Below, piece by piece: positions 1 through 8,529 of a stretch of 39,757 nucleotides of DNA. The notes beneath the pieces are model-generated. The model searched no databases. It saw nothing but the letters and a program-made list of their open reading frames with translations, and was not told the origin of the DNA. Both the position numbers and the translations under genes were made by a program. The stretch is taken from NCBI GenBank assembly GCA_030018585.1, contig JASEHZ010000003.1, forward strand, positions 1 through 39,757. The letters run 5' to 3'. The DNA comes from Patescibacteria group bacterium. Its GTDB lineage: Bacteria > Patescibacteriota > Minisyncoccia > UBA6257 > GWB1-50-10. Each line of letters starts with the position of its first letter. Positions within the stretch are counted from its first letter, which is position 1.

Positions 1-56
1 GAAATCACCTATCGATATGATTTGAGTGGATACAAGCTATTGAACTTTATTCGGAG

Positions 57-92
57 TCCTCAATTCTATAACATATGTTACAGAATTGAGGA
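57..92. repeat. Long hairpin TCCTCAATTCT-A-TAACATATGTTA-C-AGAATTGAGGA
   Basis: 36-nt near-perfect palindrome with one A/C mismatch, downstream of the M50 protease gene. Confidence 0.7.
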
Positions 93-156
93 ATCACAAA
101 AAATCAAGGAAAACCAAGCATTTCCAGGTTTTAGCAGGTTCTAGACCTTAAAAGTA

Positions 157-1215
157 TTAAAACAATTTAACCACGTCTTTCACGGTCACCACTATCATAA
201 GCAAAACAAGGAGAGCAAAGCCGAATGCATTTATACCAATTTGGATTTTCTTTGAAATCGGCCCTCCTTTTATTTTTTCCAAAACAAGCATCAAAAATCT
301 ACCGCCATCAAGCGCCGGAAAAGGTATTAAATTTAAAACCGCCAAATTTAAAGAAATCAATGCCATAAGCTGAAATAAATAAACAAGCCCCAAAGAACCA
401 GCTTGAATTGCAATTGTGACAATACCTACCGGCCCGCTTACGCTTTCAACTATTTTTGGCGTTATAAAAATTTTTGAAAAAAATTGGGCAAAACCGACGG
501 TAATAAGTTTCAACGTATTTATTGTTGCTTTTGTTCCTTCAACAACTCCGCTAAAAAAAGAATTTGGCGGAAAACCGATTTCCGAAAGGCCAATCCCCAA
601 CGACCCCTGCCCCGCCGGCGGATTTATTCTTCCTTTGATTTTAATATCCATTAAATTTTCTCCTCGCTTTAAATTAAGATTTATTTCTTGCCCTTCTTGT
701 TCTTTCACAAAAGCAATAAAATCATTACTTTTAATTGGCGCGGATAAAACGCGATCACTGAAACTTGCTTTTATAACCACGTCGCCGCTTTTAACGCCGC
801 TTACATAAGCCGGCGAATCAGAAACAACATCCGTAATCATAAGATATTCCGGCGCACCAACAATAAAAACGCCACAGAGCACTACCCAGCCAAGCATAAT
901 ATTCATTGCCACACCAGCTAAAATAATCGCTGATCTTTTCCAAATTAATTGATTAGCAAAATTCCTTTCGTCTTTTGGCACTCCATCCTTTTCTGATGAT
1001 GAATCGTTTTCTCCAAAAATTTTTACAAAACCGCCAAAGGGCAAAAAATTGATACTGTAGCGAGTTTCGCCTTTTCCCCAAGACCATACCCGAGGCGGAA
1101 AACCAATGCCAAATTCCTCAACTTTAACCCTAAAAAACTTGGCTATTAAAAAATGGCCAAGTTCGTGAATAAAAATCAAAACTGACAAACTAACAATAAC
1201 GAGGAAAATAATCAT
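157..1215 (-). CDS. rseP: Site-2 (M50) membrane metalloprotease, RseP-like
   Basis: HELGH near N-terminus, PDZ-like middle, NLIPFPALDGGR near C-terminus. Confidence 0.92.
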   Translation of the reverse strand: MIIFLVIVSLSVLIFIHELGHFLIAKFFRVKVEEFGIGFPPRVWSWGKGETRYSINFLPFGGFVKIFGENDSSSEKDGVPKDERNFANQLIWKRSAIILAGVAMNIMLGWVVLCGVFIVGAPEYLMITDVVSDSPAYVSGVKSGDVVIKASFSDRVLSAPIKSNDFIAFVKEQEGQEINLNLKRGENLMDIKIKGRINPPAGQGSLGIGLSEIGFPPNSFFSGVVEGTKATINTLKLITVGFAQFFSKIFITPKIVESVSGPVGIVTIAIQAGSLGLVYLFQLMALISLNLAVLNLIPFPALDGGRFLMLVLEKIKGGPISKKIQIGINAFGFALLVLLMIVVTVKDVVKLF

Positions 1216-1218
1216 AGA

Positions 1219-1776
1219 TTAAAGATCTATTTCTTTTGTTTTTGCCTCAATGACTTTTTCTATATCTTGATTTACTTTGTCGGTTTGTTTTTGAATTTCT
1301 TCTTTTAATTTGAATTTCTGATCCTCGTTTAATTCGCTGTCATCAAACGCTTTTTGCACTTTTTTATTAATCTCATCTCTCAAATGGCGGATTTTTATCC
1401 GGCGATCTTCCGCTACTCTCTTAACATGCTTTTTTAATTCTTCCCTTCGTTCAAGGCTTAATTCCGGAAGATAAATCCTAATAACATTGCCTTCGGTATT
1501 GGCTGTAAGCCCCAAAGATGAAGTTTCAATTGCTTTAACCACACTTCCCACTACGCCCTTGTCCCAAACCTGAATATGAATTTCCCGAGGCGGCGTAATT
1601 CCCACCGTGCCCAATTGTTTCAAAGGCAAAAATTGGCCGTAATAATCAACCTTAAGATCTTCAACGAGCGCCGTTGCCGGCCGGTTCGTGCGAATTCCGT
1701 TCATTTCCTTTTTTAAGGCTTCAACAATGTGCCCCGACTGATTTTTAAATTCTTCCAATAAATTTTGTGCTGACAT
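1219..1776 (-). CDS. frr: Ribosome recycling factor
   Basis: 185 aa; MNGIRTNRPATALVEDLKVDYYG, LPELSLERREELKKHVK, RRDxN-type motifs. Confidence 0.95.
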   Translation of the reverse strand: MSAQNLLEEFKNQSGHIVEALKKEMNGIRTNRPATALVEDLKVDYYGQFLPLKQLGTVGITPPREIHIQVWDKGVVGSVVKAIETSSLGLTANTEGNVIRIYLPELSLERREELKKHVKRVAEDRRIKIRHLRDEINKKVQKAFDDSELNEDQKFKLKEEIQKQTDKVNQDIEKVIEAKTKEIDL

Positions 1777-2549
1777 TATTTTCTTTGAAGTTTATAATCT
1801 ATGACCTTTTTTTGGATATTATTATTTAAATTATACCTTTTTAAAAAATTTTCGCGCTCTAAAAGCCATTTAAGTAGACTTGAGTTTTTTTTAAGATTTT
1901 CGTTGCGTAAATCAATAATAGCTCCCTCCAGATTTTTTTCTAAACTATCTTCTTGTTTTTTGGTCTTTTTTTCCTCGATTAGATCCAATGCCCGACCGAT
2001 TCTTCCAAACGATTCTAAAGCTACACTTTTCGCTTTTTCTGAAGCCACAGCAAAATTCTCAATTAAAATCTTTTTAATTCGTTCTTTTGACAATCTCGTA
2101 AAATAGATTTTTGCTAAACGGGATAAAAGCGGCGGAAACAAAACCTGGTGGTCATAAGCAATAAATATTATCAAACCGTGTTTAGGCGGTTCTTCAACGA
2201 TTTTTAACATACTGCTCTGCGCCTCATCAGTAAGTAATTCCGCTTGATCAACAATTACTGTTCTTCTTGAAGATTTAAGCGGTGTTTGCCATAAAAAATT
2301 TCTTATTTTTCTTGCTTCATCAACGCTGATTATTCCCCGTTCATTAGGACCAAGAATTATGCTATCAATCAAAGGTTCTTCGAGAATCTCAAATTTTTTA
2401 TACTCTAAATAATACGTTAAACTTTGAGCAAAGTTACATTTGCCGATTTGCGCATCGCCATAAAAAAGATAAGCGTGACCCAAAGCCCCGCCATCCACTA
2501 AATTTTTAAAAGCTTTTACTTTGTCTTCATGACCGAAAAACATATCCAA
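1776..2549 (-). CDS. holB: DNA polymerase III delta'-like clamp-loader subunit
   Basis: AAA+ clamp-loader features: degenerate P-loop (FYGDAQIGKCNFA), SSMLKIVEEPPKHGLIIF, PPLLSRLAKIYF. Confidence 0.8.
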   Translation of the reverse strand: MDMFFGHEDKVKAFKNLVDGGALGHAYLFYGDAQIGKCNFAQSLTYYLEYKKFEILEEPLIDSIILGPNERGIISVDEARKIRNFLWQTPLKSSRRTVIVDQAELLTDEAQSSMLKIVEEPPKHGLIIFIAYDHQVLFPPLLSRLAKIYFTRLSKERIKKILIENFAVASEKAKSVALESFGRIGRALDLIEEKKTKKQEDSLEKNLEGAIIDLRNENLKKNSSLLKWLLERENFLKRYNLNNNIQKKVIDYKLQRK

Positions 2550-2583
2550 TTATATTATATATGAACGAGAAAAAGTTTTTGGA

Positions 2584-3591
2584 TTACCGTTTATTTAAAA
2601 GTGTTCGTTTATAAACATCTAAATGCCCCAAGATCGTTGCCGTGCCTTTAGCCACGCACAAAATCGGCTCTTCAGCAACGTAAGCTGAAACGCCCAAAGA
2701 CCGCTTGAAAAATTCTTCAATATCTCTAAGCTGCGCGCTGCCACCCGAAAGAATAATGCCCTTTTCCATAATGTCAGCCGCGAGCTCCGGCGGCGTCACG
2801 TTGAAAACCGCTTGCACCGAACTCATAATATCAACCAAATGCGGATTAATTGCTTCTGCCACTTCATTGGAATTTATCACCAAATCGCGCGGCAAACCTG
2901 AAGAAAGATCGCGGCCGCGAATTTTAATTTCCAATTTATTGCGATTAGGCAAAACGGTACCGACGGCAATTTTTATATTTTCCGCAGTAGTTTCCCCAAT
3001 CGCCAAACCGTATTTTTTACGAATAAAATCGCTGATTGACTGGTCAAAACGATTCCCCGCTACTCTCAAACTTGACCATGCCACAATGCCGCCCAATGAA
3101 ATAACCGCCACCTCAGTTGTCCCGCCGCCCAAATTTACAACCATATTGCCTTCAGCCGAATGAATGGGAATGCCCGCGCCAAGCGAAGCCAGGAGCGGTT
3201 CCTTAACTAAATAAACTTCTTTGGCGCCGGCTTCGCGAGCCGCGTTCATTACTGCCCGATATTCGGTTGAAGTAATGCCGGCCGGCACAGAAATCACCAC
3301 TTCCGGCCGGAAAATATTAAAAGGCCCGATGCTTTTAGAAATAAAATATCTAAGCATTGCCTCGGTAATATAATACTCGGCAATCACTCCGTCTTTAAGA
3401 GGACGATAAGTCACAATATCATCCGGCGTCCGGCCAACCATTTCTTTTGCTTCAGCGCCAACCGCTAAAACCGTATTATCGGGCTTTCTTAAAGCCACGG
3501 CCGTTGGTTCATTTATCACAATGCCTTTGTCTGGCAAAAAAACTATAGTGTTCGTCGTGCCAAGATCAATGCCAATTTTTCTAATAAACAT
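2584..3591 (-). CDS. mreB: Rod shape-determining protein MreB
   Basis: IGIDLGTTNTIVF, VGAEAKEMVGRTPDDIVTYRPLKDGVIAEY, GGSAQLRDIEEFF. Confidence 0.95.
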   Translation of the reverse strand: MFIRKIGIDLGTTNTIVFLPDKGIVINEPTAVALRKPDNTVLAVGAEAKEMVGRTPDDIVTYRPLKDGVIAEYYITEAMLRYFISKSIGPFNIFRPEVVISVPAGITSTEYRAVMNAAREAGAKEVYLVKEPLLASLGAGIPIHSAEGNMVVNLGGGTTEVAVISLGGIVAWSSLRVAGNRFDQSISDFIRKKYGLAIGETTAENIKIAVGTVLPNRNKLEIKIRGRDLSSGLPRDLVINSNEVAEAINPHLVDIMSSVQAVFNVTPPELAADIMEKGIILSGGSAQLRDIEEFFKRSLGVSAYVAEEPILCVAKGTATILGHLDVYKRTLLNKR

Positions 3592-3648
3592 AAATATGGT
3601 AATACTTTACTACGCCCAAATACTAAATTCAACCCTTCAAAAAAAGAG

Positions 3649-4371
3649 TTATTCCAATTTCCCTAAAAACACTTTTTCTAATACATCGCTACCCAAAATT
3701 GATTCGGGCGCGCCTTCAATTGCTACCCTACCCTTGTCCAAAATATAAGCCCTACGAACAATACTTAATACTGACTTAATATTATGTTCAACAATCATAA
3801 TCGCGGTTTTATGACGCTCATTTATTTCTTTGATTTTTTGAAAAACTTCCTTAACTATTTTTGGCGCAAGACCAAGCGATGGCTCATCTAATAACAAAAC
3901 TTTCGGATCAACGATTAATCCACGCGCCAAGGCAAGCATTTGCTGTCCTCCGCCTGAAAGCATGCTCGATTTTGTTTTTAATTTATGTTTTAACAGCGGA
4001 AAAGTTTCCAATACTTCGCTAATTCTCCTTTTTACTTCCTTTTTATCCCTCACAATATAACCGCCCATTTCAAGATTCTCTAAAACAGTTAAACTGGAAA
4101 ATATTTGCCGCCCTTGAGGCACAAATGAAATTCCCAAGCCGATTACTTCGTAAGTGACTGGTTTAATTCGCTTTTCATGCCATAAAACTTCTCCAGAATG
4201 AATCGGCGTTAAACCAAAAATAGTTTTTAAAACCGTTGATTTGCCGGCGCCGTTCGGCCCCATCAAAGCCACAATTTCGCCTTCGTCCAATTTAATTTGA
4301 ACGCCGTCCAAGGCGCGAACGCCGCCATAATAAACCGCGATATTTTTAAGTTCTAATAATGTCTCCGACAT
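3649..4371 (-). CDS. livF: Branched-chain amino-acid ABC transporter ATP-binding protein LivF
   Basis: GPNGAGKST Walker A, LSGGGQQMLALARGL signature, LLLDEPSLGLAP; adjacent to livG/M/H. Confidence 0.92.
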   Translation of the reverse strand: MSETLLELKNIAVYYGGVRALDGVQIKLDEGEIVALMGPNGAGKSTVLKTIFGLTPIHSGEVLWHEKRIKPVTYEVIGLGISFVPQGRQIFSSLTVLENLEMGGYIVRDKKEVKRRISEVLETFPLLKHKLKTKSSMLSGGGQQMLALARGLIVDPKVLLLDEPSLGLAPKIVKEVFQKIKEINERHKTAIMIVEHNIKSVLSIVRRAYILDKGRVAIEGAPESILGSDVLEKVFLGKLE

Positions 4372-4401
4372 AAAGTTAAAAAGTTATAAAGTTTAAAGTT
4401 C

Positions 4402-4746
4402 TTAAAGTTTCTTAATAAAACCCGACAATAATCTCGCAGTTTCAAGAGCTAAATTACAACATTGCCCGAAATCTTTCTCGCCAATATACTTCAATTCAAG
4501 TGCTATATAAAGCATCGATCTTACTTCTCCGCAAGAACCTTTTGCGATATACAAAAATTGTTTTAATTCCTTATTACTCCTTCTTTCAAATCCTTCCGCA
4601 ATATTATTAGTTATGCTAATCACCGCTCTTTGGATCTGGTCTCGAAAACTAAAATCGCGATTATCTTTCAAGATCTTATATATCAACAGAGAAAGTTCTT
4701 TGCCTTTTTGCCAAGAAATAAGTTGTTCAAACTTTTCTATTTTCAT
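4402..4746 (-). CDS. Four-helix bundle protein (S23/23S rRNA intervening-sequence-type family)
   Basis: 114 aa; IQRAVISITNNIAEGFERRSNKELKQFLYIAKGSCGEVRSML is typical of this family. Confidence 0.88.
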   Translation of the reverse strand: MKIEKFEQLISWQKGKELSLLIYKILKDNRDFSFRDQIQRAVISITNNIAEGFERRSNKELKQFLYIAKGSCGEVRSMLYIALELKYIGEKDFGQCCNLALETARLLSGFIKKL

Positions 4747-4822
4747 ATCTTTACAACTTTTTACTTTACAAACTTTATAACTTTCTAAACTTGATTAGCT
4801 TGATAACTTTACACCTTTGTCT

Positions 4823-5587
4823 CTACTCCCCAAGATATGCTTCAACTACCTCCTTTTTCTTGAGCACTTCTTCTGGTTTGCCTTCAGCTAATAATTTGCC
4901 GCTATCCAAAACAAAAACATGATCGCAAAGCTCACGGATTAAATTCATATCATGCTCAATTAAAATCACGGTTTTGCCTTGAACACGCAATTCATTTACA
5001 ATCGCTGCTATGATTTTTGCCATTTCCCGGAAAATCCCGGCAAACGGTTCATCAAAAAGATAAATTTCCGCATTCATGGCCAGCGCCCGGGCAATTTCCA
5101 AGAGTTTCCGCTGGCCATAAGAAAGGTTTTTAGCAAGTTCGTGACGCTTTTCCCACAAGTTCACACGACGCAAAATTTCCTCGGCCCTTTTCAAATGAAA
5201 ATCACTATGTTTTTCAAATAAAGAACCAAACACATTTCTTTCGGTCAAAACAATCAGGATATTGTCCAAAACCAGCATTTGATTAAAAAGCCGAACATCT
5301 TGAAAAGTCCGGGTTATGCCGTAAGAAGAAACCTCGTAAGATTTTACTTTTGAAAGCCACACGCCGTCAAAAGAAACCTTTCCATCATCAATTGGCAAGA
5401 TACCACTTAACGCGTTAATGAGCGTTGTTTTGCCAGAACCATTAGGCCCCACAATGCCAGTCACCTTCCCTTTCTCAATCGTAATTGATAAGCCGTCAAC
5501 CGCATACACTCCGCCAAAGTGCTTTACTAAACCCCGTACAACAATTGCAATTGGTTTAATATAATTTGATTCAGTTTGATTTTCCAT
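4823..5587 (-). CDS. livG: Branched-chain amino-acid ABC transporter ATP-binding protein LivG
   Basis: GPNGSGKTTLINALSG, ITRTFQDVRLF, LSYGQRKLLEIARAL, IEHDMNLI. Confidence 0.92.
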   Translation of the reverse strand: MENQTESNYIKPIAIVVRGLVKHFGGVYAVDGLSITIEKGKVTGIVGPNGSGKTTLINALSGILPIDDGKVSFDGVWLSKVKSYEVSSYGITRTFQDVRLFNQMLVLDNILIVLTERNVFGSLFEKHSDFHLKRAEEILRRVNLWEKRHELAKNLSYGQRKLLEIARALAMNAEIYLFDEPFAGIFREMAKIIAAIVNELRVQGKTVILIEHDMNLIRELCDHVFVLDSGKLLAEGKPEEVLKKKEVVEAYLGE

Positions 5588-5674
5588 AAATAACTATTTT
5601 GTAAAACGATTTATTACAGTAATTGTCGTACGGGGTAAATTTTTTGTTTCTAATACTTGAGTCAAAATAAAATG

Positions 5675-6808
5675 TTATTCATACTTCACAAACTGACCAT
5701 TTTTTACGGTTTTTACCACAATAGGAATTACTGGATCGCCATTTGAATCAAATTTTATTAAACCGGATACACCATCATAACTCGTTGCATATAATGCTGT
5801 TTTAATACAATCGGTATTAACGCCACATTCTTTTAGAGCGTCGGCGATAATGTAAACCGCATCATACATCAAAGGTGCAAAACCACCAGTTTCAACATTA
5901 AATTTATCTTTATAAGCCTTCATATAAGCTATTGTCTTAGGATTGCTAGTTTGCGCCAGAAAATGATAAGGATAAATAACCCTCTCGGCTAACCCCCTTA
6001 AATCTTCAACTAATTTCTGATTTTCAAATGGCGGACCAGCCAAAAATTTAGTTTTCAAACCCAATTCACTCGCCTGCTTGATAACCATTGATTGTTCTTG
6101 ATAACCACCGATAAAAAGAGCATCTGGATTTTTTGCTTTTATTTTTGTAAGCTGACTTCTAAAATCCTGATCACCCTGCGCGTAGCTTTCCTCGGTAATA
6201 ATTCTACCGCCTAATTTCTCTGCCTCACTTTTTACGGTATCTCTTAAAGCAATGCCGAATTCGTTATTTATATAAATTGTCGCAATGTTTTTAAGCTTAA
6301 GTTCTCTGATTACAACTTTCATAAGTTCAGCAGAATAATAAGAAGCTGATGGCTGTATTCTAAAAATGTAATCACCGGCACTGCTTATTGCCGGCGCAAT
6401 GGCCTCTGCCATAACAATAACTTTTGCTTTCTCGGCGATTGGCGCATTTGCTAAAACAACACCCGAGACCCAAGAACCCAACACAATTGATACTTTATTA
6501 ACGTCAACTAATTTTTGCATAACGCTGGCACCGATTTTTGCATCCGCCTGATCATCTTCATATACAACTTCTAAATTCTTACCATTAATACCCCCCCCCC
6601 CCGCACTATTTACTTCTCCACGAGCAAGCTCAATAGCATTTTGTATTTCCTTGCCATAAAATTCATTCTTGCCACTTAACGGTAAAACTGCACCAATCTT
6701 GATAGTTTCATTCGAAACCGGTTTATTGCCCACGAAATATACAATCACAACGACTACAATAATACCTACCACCCACCACCATATATTTTTTGATTTATTA
6801 GTTTCCAT
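5675..6808 (-). CDS. livK: Branched-chain amino-acid ABC transporter substrate-binding protein (LivK-like, copy 3)
   Basis: N-terminal TM anchor; IKIGAVLPLSGKNEFYGKEIQNAIELA; Peripla_BP_6-type fold. Confidence 0.88.
   Translation of the reverse strand: METNKSKNIWWWVVGIIVVVVIVYFVGNKPVSNETIKIGAVLPLSGKNEFYGKEIQNAIELARGEVNSAGGGGINGKNLEVVYEDDQADAKIGASVMQKLVDVNKVSIVLGSWVSGVVLANAPIAEKAKVIVMAEAIAPAISSAGDYIFRIQPSASYYSAELMKVVIRELKLKNIATIYINNEFGIALRDTVKSEAEKLGGRIITEESYAQGDQDFRSQLTKIKAKNPDALFIGGYQEQSMVIKQASELGLKTKFLAGPPFENQKLVEDLRGLAERVIYPYHFLAQTSNPKTIAYMKAYKDKFNVETGGFAPLMYDAVYIIADALKECGVNTDCIKTALYATSYDGVSGLIKFDSNGDPVIPIVVKTVKNGQFVKYE
6591..6602. repeat. Homopolymer C12 (G12 on the coding strand) inside livK-like CDS
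   Basis: Direct reading: accattaata-CCCCCCCCCCCC-gcac; encodes the extra glycines in SAGGGGING. Confidence 0.95.
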
Positions 6809-6831
6809 GATTTTTCTTTTTATTCATTTTT

Positions 6832-6972
6832 CCCAGTAGTAGAAACTCGATTAATTTTTATTTAATGAAATTCGACTTGTTTTATAACTCTTGTATTTTA
6901 TGCCCATTTTCGTGATTTCTCGAAAAATCTTTTATTCGCCTGTAGCGAAACAATCGAGTTTTCACTACTGGG
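6832..6972. repeat. 141-nt inverted-repeat element (copy 1 of a two-member family)
   Basis: CCCAGTAGT-AG-AAACTCGATT ... AATCGAGTTT-TC-ACTACTGGG, flanked by TTTTT on both sides. Confidence 0.85.
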
Positions 6973-7051
6973 TTTTTGACCTTTTTCTGCTTCTGCTATT
7001 TCCGCCGACTAAACGGAACGCATGTTTTTTACCCCCACACCATAAGATAAA

Positions 7052-7090
7052 TTATAACTTATACTCTCCCATTAATCCTTGCGGACGGTA
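7052..7090 (-). pseudogene. Duplicate livM 3' tail (YRPQGLMGEYKL*)
   Basis: Minus strand TACCGTCCGCAAGGATTAATGGGAGAGTATAAGTTATAA encodes the same 12-aa tail as intact LivM (YRPQGLIGEYKL*) with mostly synonymous changes. Confidence 0.85.
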
Positions 7091-7092
7091 AA

Positions 7093-7376
7093 CCCCCACA
7101 CCAAATTTATTTTAAACTCTCCACTAATCTCTTTTTGAGTTGTGTAAAGGCTCGACTTCGAAGTTTTGGGCTTGATTCTCTGCGTCGAGCGTCCGACTCC
7201 GCTTTGTACGCCTCGAAACACAACAACTCAAAGGGACAACGAGTTTTTGTGGAAAATATTTTTCCACTATTATGCTCTTGAAGTCGTCGTCTCAAATCAT
7301 TAATCGAACCAATATAAAATTTATCGTCTTTCAAGTTTTTTAAAATATAGACGTAGAACATAATTTGGTGTGGGGG
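7093..7376 (-). mobile_element. Small IR-bracketed cassette carrying a GIY-YIG ORF
   Basis: 15-bp terminal inverted repeats CCCCCACACCAAATT (7093-7107) / AATTTGGTGTGGGGG (7362-7376); TAAA direct repeat on both sides (7089-7092, 7377-7380). Confidence 0.7.
7107..7361 (-). CDS. GIY-YIG nuclease superfamily small protein (UPF0213/YhbQ-like)
   Basis: 84 aa; MFYVYILKNLKDDKFYIGSINDLRRRLQEHNSG. Confidence 0.9.
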   Translation of the reverse strand: MFYVYILKNLKDDKFYIGSINDLRRRLQEHNSGKIFSTKTRCPFELLCFEAYKAESDARRRESSPKLRSRAFTQLKKRLVESLK

Positions 7377-7383
7377 TAAAGCA

Positions 7384-8250
7384 TCATAATTTATATTCCC
7401 CGATCAGACCCTGAGGTCTATATAACATTAACAGCATCAATATAATCCCGTAAATCACCTGACGCATTTGAGCTGCAATTTCATTAGGCATGCCCACAAA
7501 GCGCAAAATTTCCGGAATTAAAACCAAAAATATCGCGCCCAAAATTGAACCGCGCAAATTCGCAAGCCCGCCCAAAATAATTATTGCCAAAATAAAAATT
7601 GATTCGTTTAAAGTAAAAGTTGACGGGTCAATAAAAGAAATATAAGCCGCGAACAAAGAACCAGCCACAGCTGCTATAGCTCCGCCAATAACAAAAATAG
7701 AAAGCTTATAATGATGGGTATTATAACCGAAAACCTGCAATGCTTTTTCGTCTTCCCGAATACCTTTTAAAACTCTGCCGAAAGAAGAATCAACAACAAA
7801 ACAAGATATAAAATAAACAAGGACTGCAAATAAAACAACCAACATTAAAAATATCAGATTCTCGGAAAAATTAATGCTAAAAATGTTTGGCCTTGGAATT
7901 CCTGGAATACCAAGCGGCCCGCGAGTTAAATCCTGCCAATTCAAAAAAATACTGAAAATAATCACATTAAAACCGAAAGAACCTAAAGCATAATAATCAT
8001 CTTTAAACCGGTTTAAAATCATACCCACTGCAAGCGCAATAATACTGGAAACAATAACTCCTATCAATATAGAAACAAAAAAACTCACTCCAAGTTTTGT
8101 GGCAAGAATTGCTGTAGCATAAACGCCAATGCCGTAAAAAGCCGCGTGAGTAACAGATAAAAGCCCCGTATAACCCACAACCAAATTCAAGCTCAAACTT
8201 AAAATCACATAAATCGCTATAAGGATTGCTAAATGTATTAGATATTCCAT
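7384..8250 (-). CDS. livM: Branched-chain amino-acid ABC transporter permease LivM
   Basis: Multi-TM; LSLNLVVGYTGLLSVTHAAFYGIGVYATAIL, GGLANLRGSILGA, YRPQGLIG end. Confidence 0.92.
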   Translation of the reverse strand: MEYLIHLAILIAIYVILSLSLNLVVGYTGLLSVTHAAFYGIGVYATAILATKLGVSFFVSILIGVIVSSIIALAVGMILNRFKDDYYALGSFGFNVIIFSIFLNWQDLTRGPLGIPGIPRPNIFSINFSENLIFLMLVVLFAVLVYFISCFVVDSSFGRVLKGIREDEKALQVFGYNTHHYKLSIFVIGGAIAAVAGSLFAAYISFIDPSTFTLNESIFILAIIILGGLANLRGSILGAIFLVLIPEILRFVGMPNEIAAQMRQVIYGIILMLLMLYRPQGLIGEYKL

Positions 8251-8507
8251 CCCGTACGAAACAGGAAACGCTTTAAACGAGATTTAATAAAACGTTTTCC
8301 TCCTCCTGATTTTAAATATAACTCTCTCGACCTTGCATCGTCTTGATCAATACAAGCCTCATAATAAATTAATTTGAACGGACCTCGTCCTTTTGTATAA
8401 GTTGACTTGCCATCATTATGTTCTTTAAAACGCTTCCGTAGATCATTTGTATACCCAGTATATAATTTACCATTTTTTAAACTCTTCAAGATATAAACGT
8501 AAAACAT
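8238..8507 (-). CDS. GIY-YIG nuclease superfamily small protein
   Basis: MFYVYILKSLKNGKLYTGYTNDLRKRFKEHNDGKS; upstream in-frame MDPVRNKSD derives from the terminal repeat, so the later ATG is preferred; stop overlaps the livM start. Confidence 0.88.
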   Translation of the reverse strand: MFYVYILKSLKNGKLYTGYTNDLRKRFKEHNDGKSTYTKGRGPFKLIYYEACIDQDDARSRELYLKSGGGKRFIKSRLKRFLFRTGWNI

Positions 8508-8529
8508 GTCTGATTTGTTTCGTACGGGA
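8250..8529 (-). mobile_element. Second IR-bracketed GIY-YIG cassette
   Basis: 14-bp terminal inverted repeats TCCCGTACGAAACA (8250-8263) / TGTTTCGTACGGGA (8516-8529); TCCA direct repeat at 8246-8249 and 8530-8533. Confidence 0.72.

Noticed and set aside
416-808. Plus-strand ORFs opposite conserved minus-strand genes (e.g. 416..808, 2705..3163, 8693..9007, 14703..14990, 17627..18004, 24438..24728)
   Set aside because: Antisense shadows of well-supported CDSs with no independent signature
7093-7376. Homing element carrying a recoded livM tail as the primary explanation
   Set aside because: TAAA repeats place the tail copy outside the cassette, so recombination scar is preferred; kept only as an alternative
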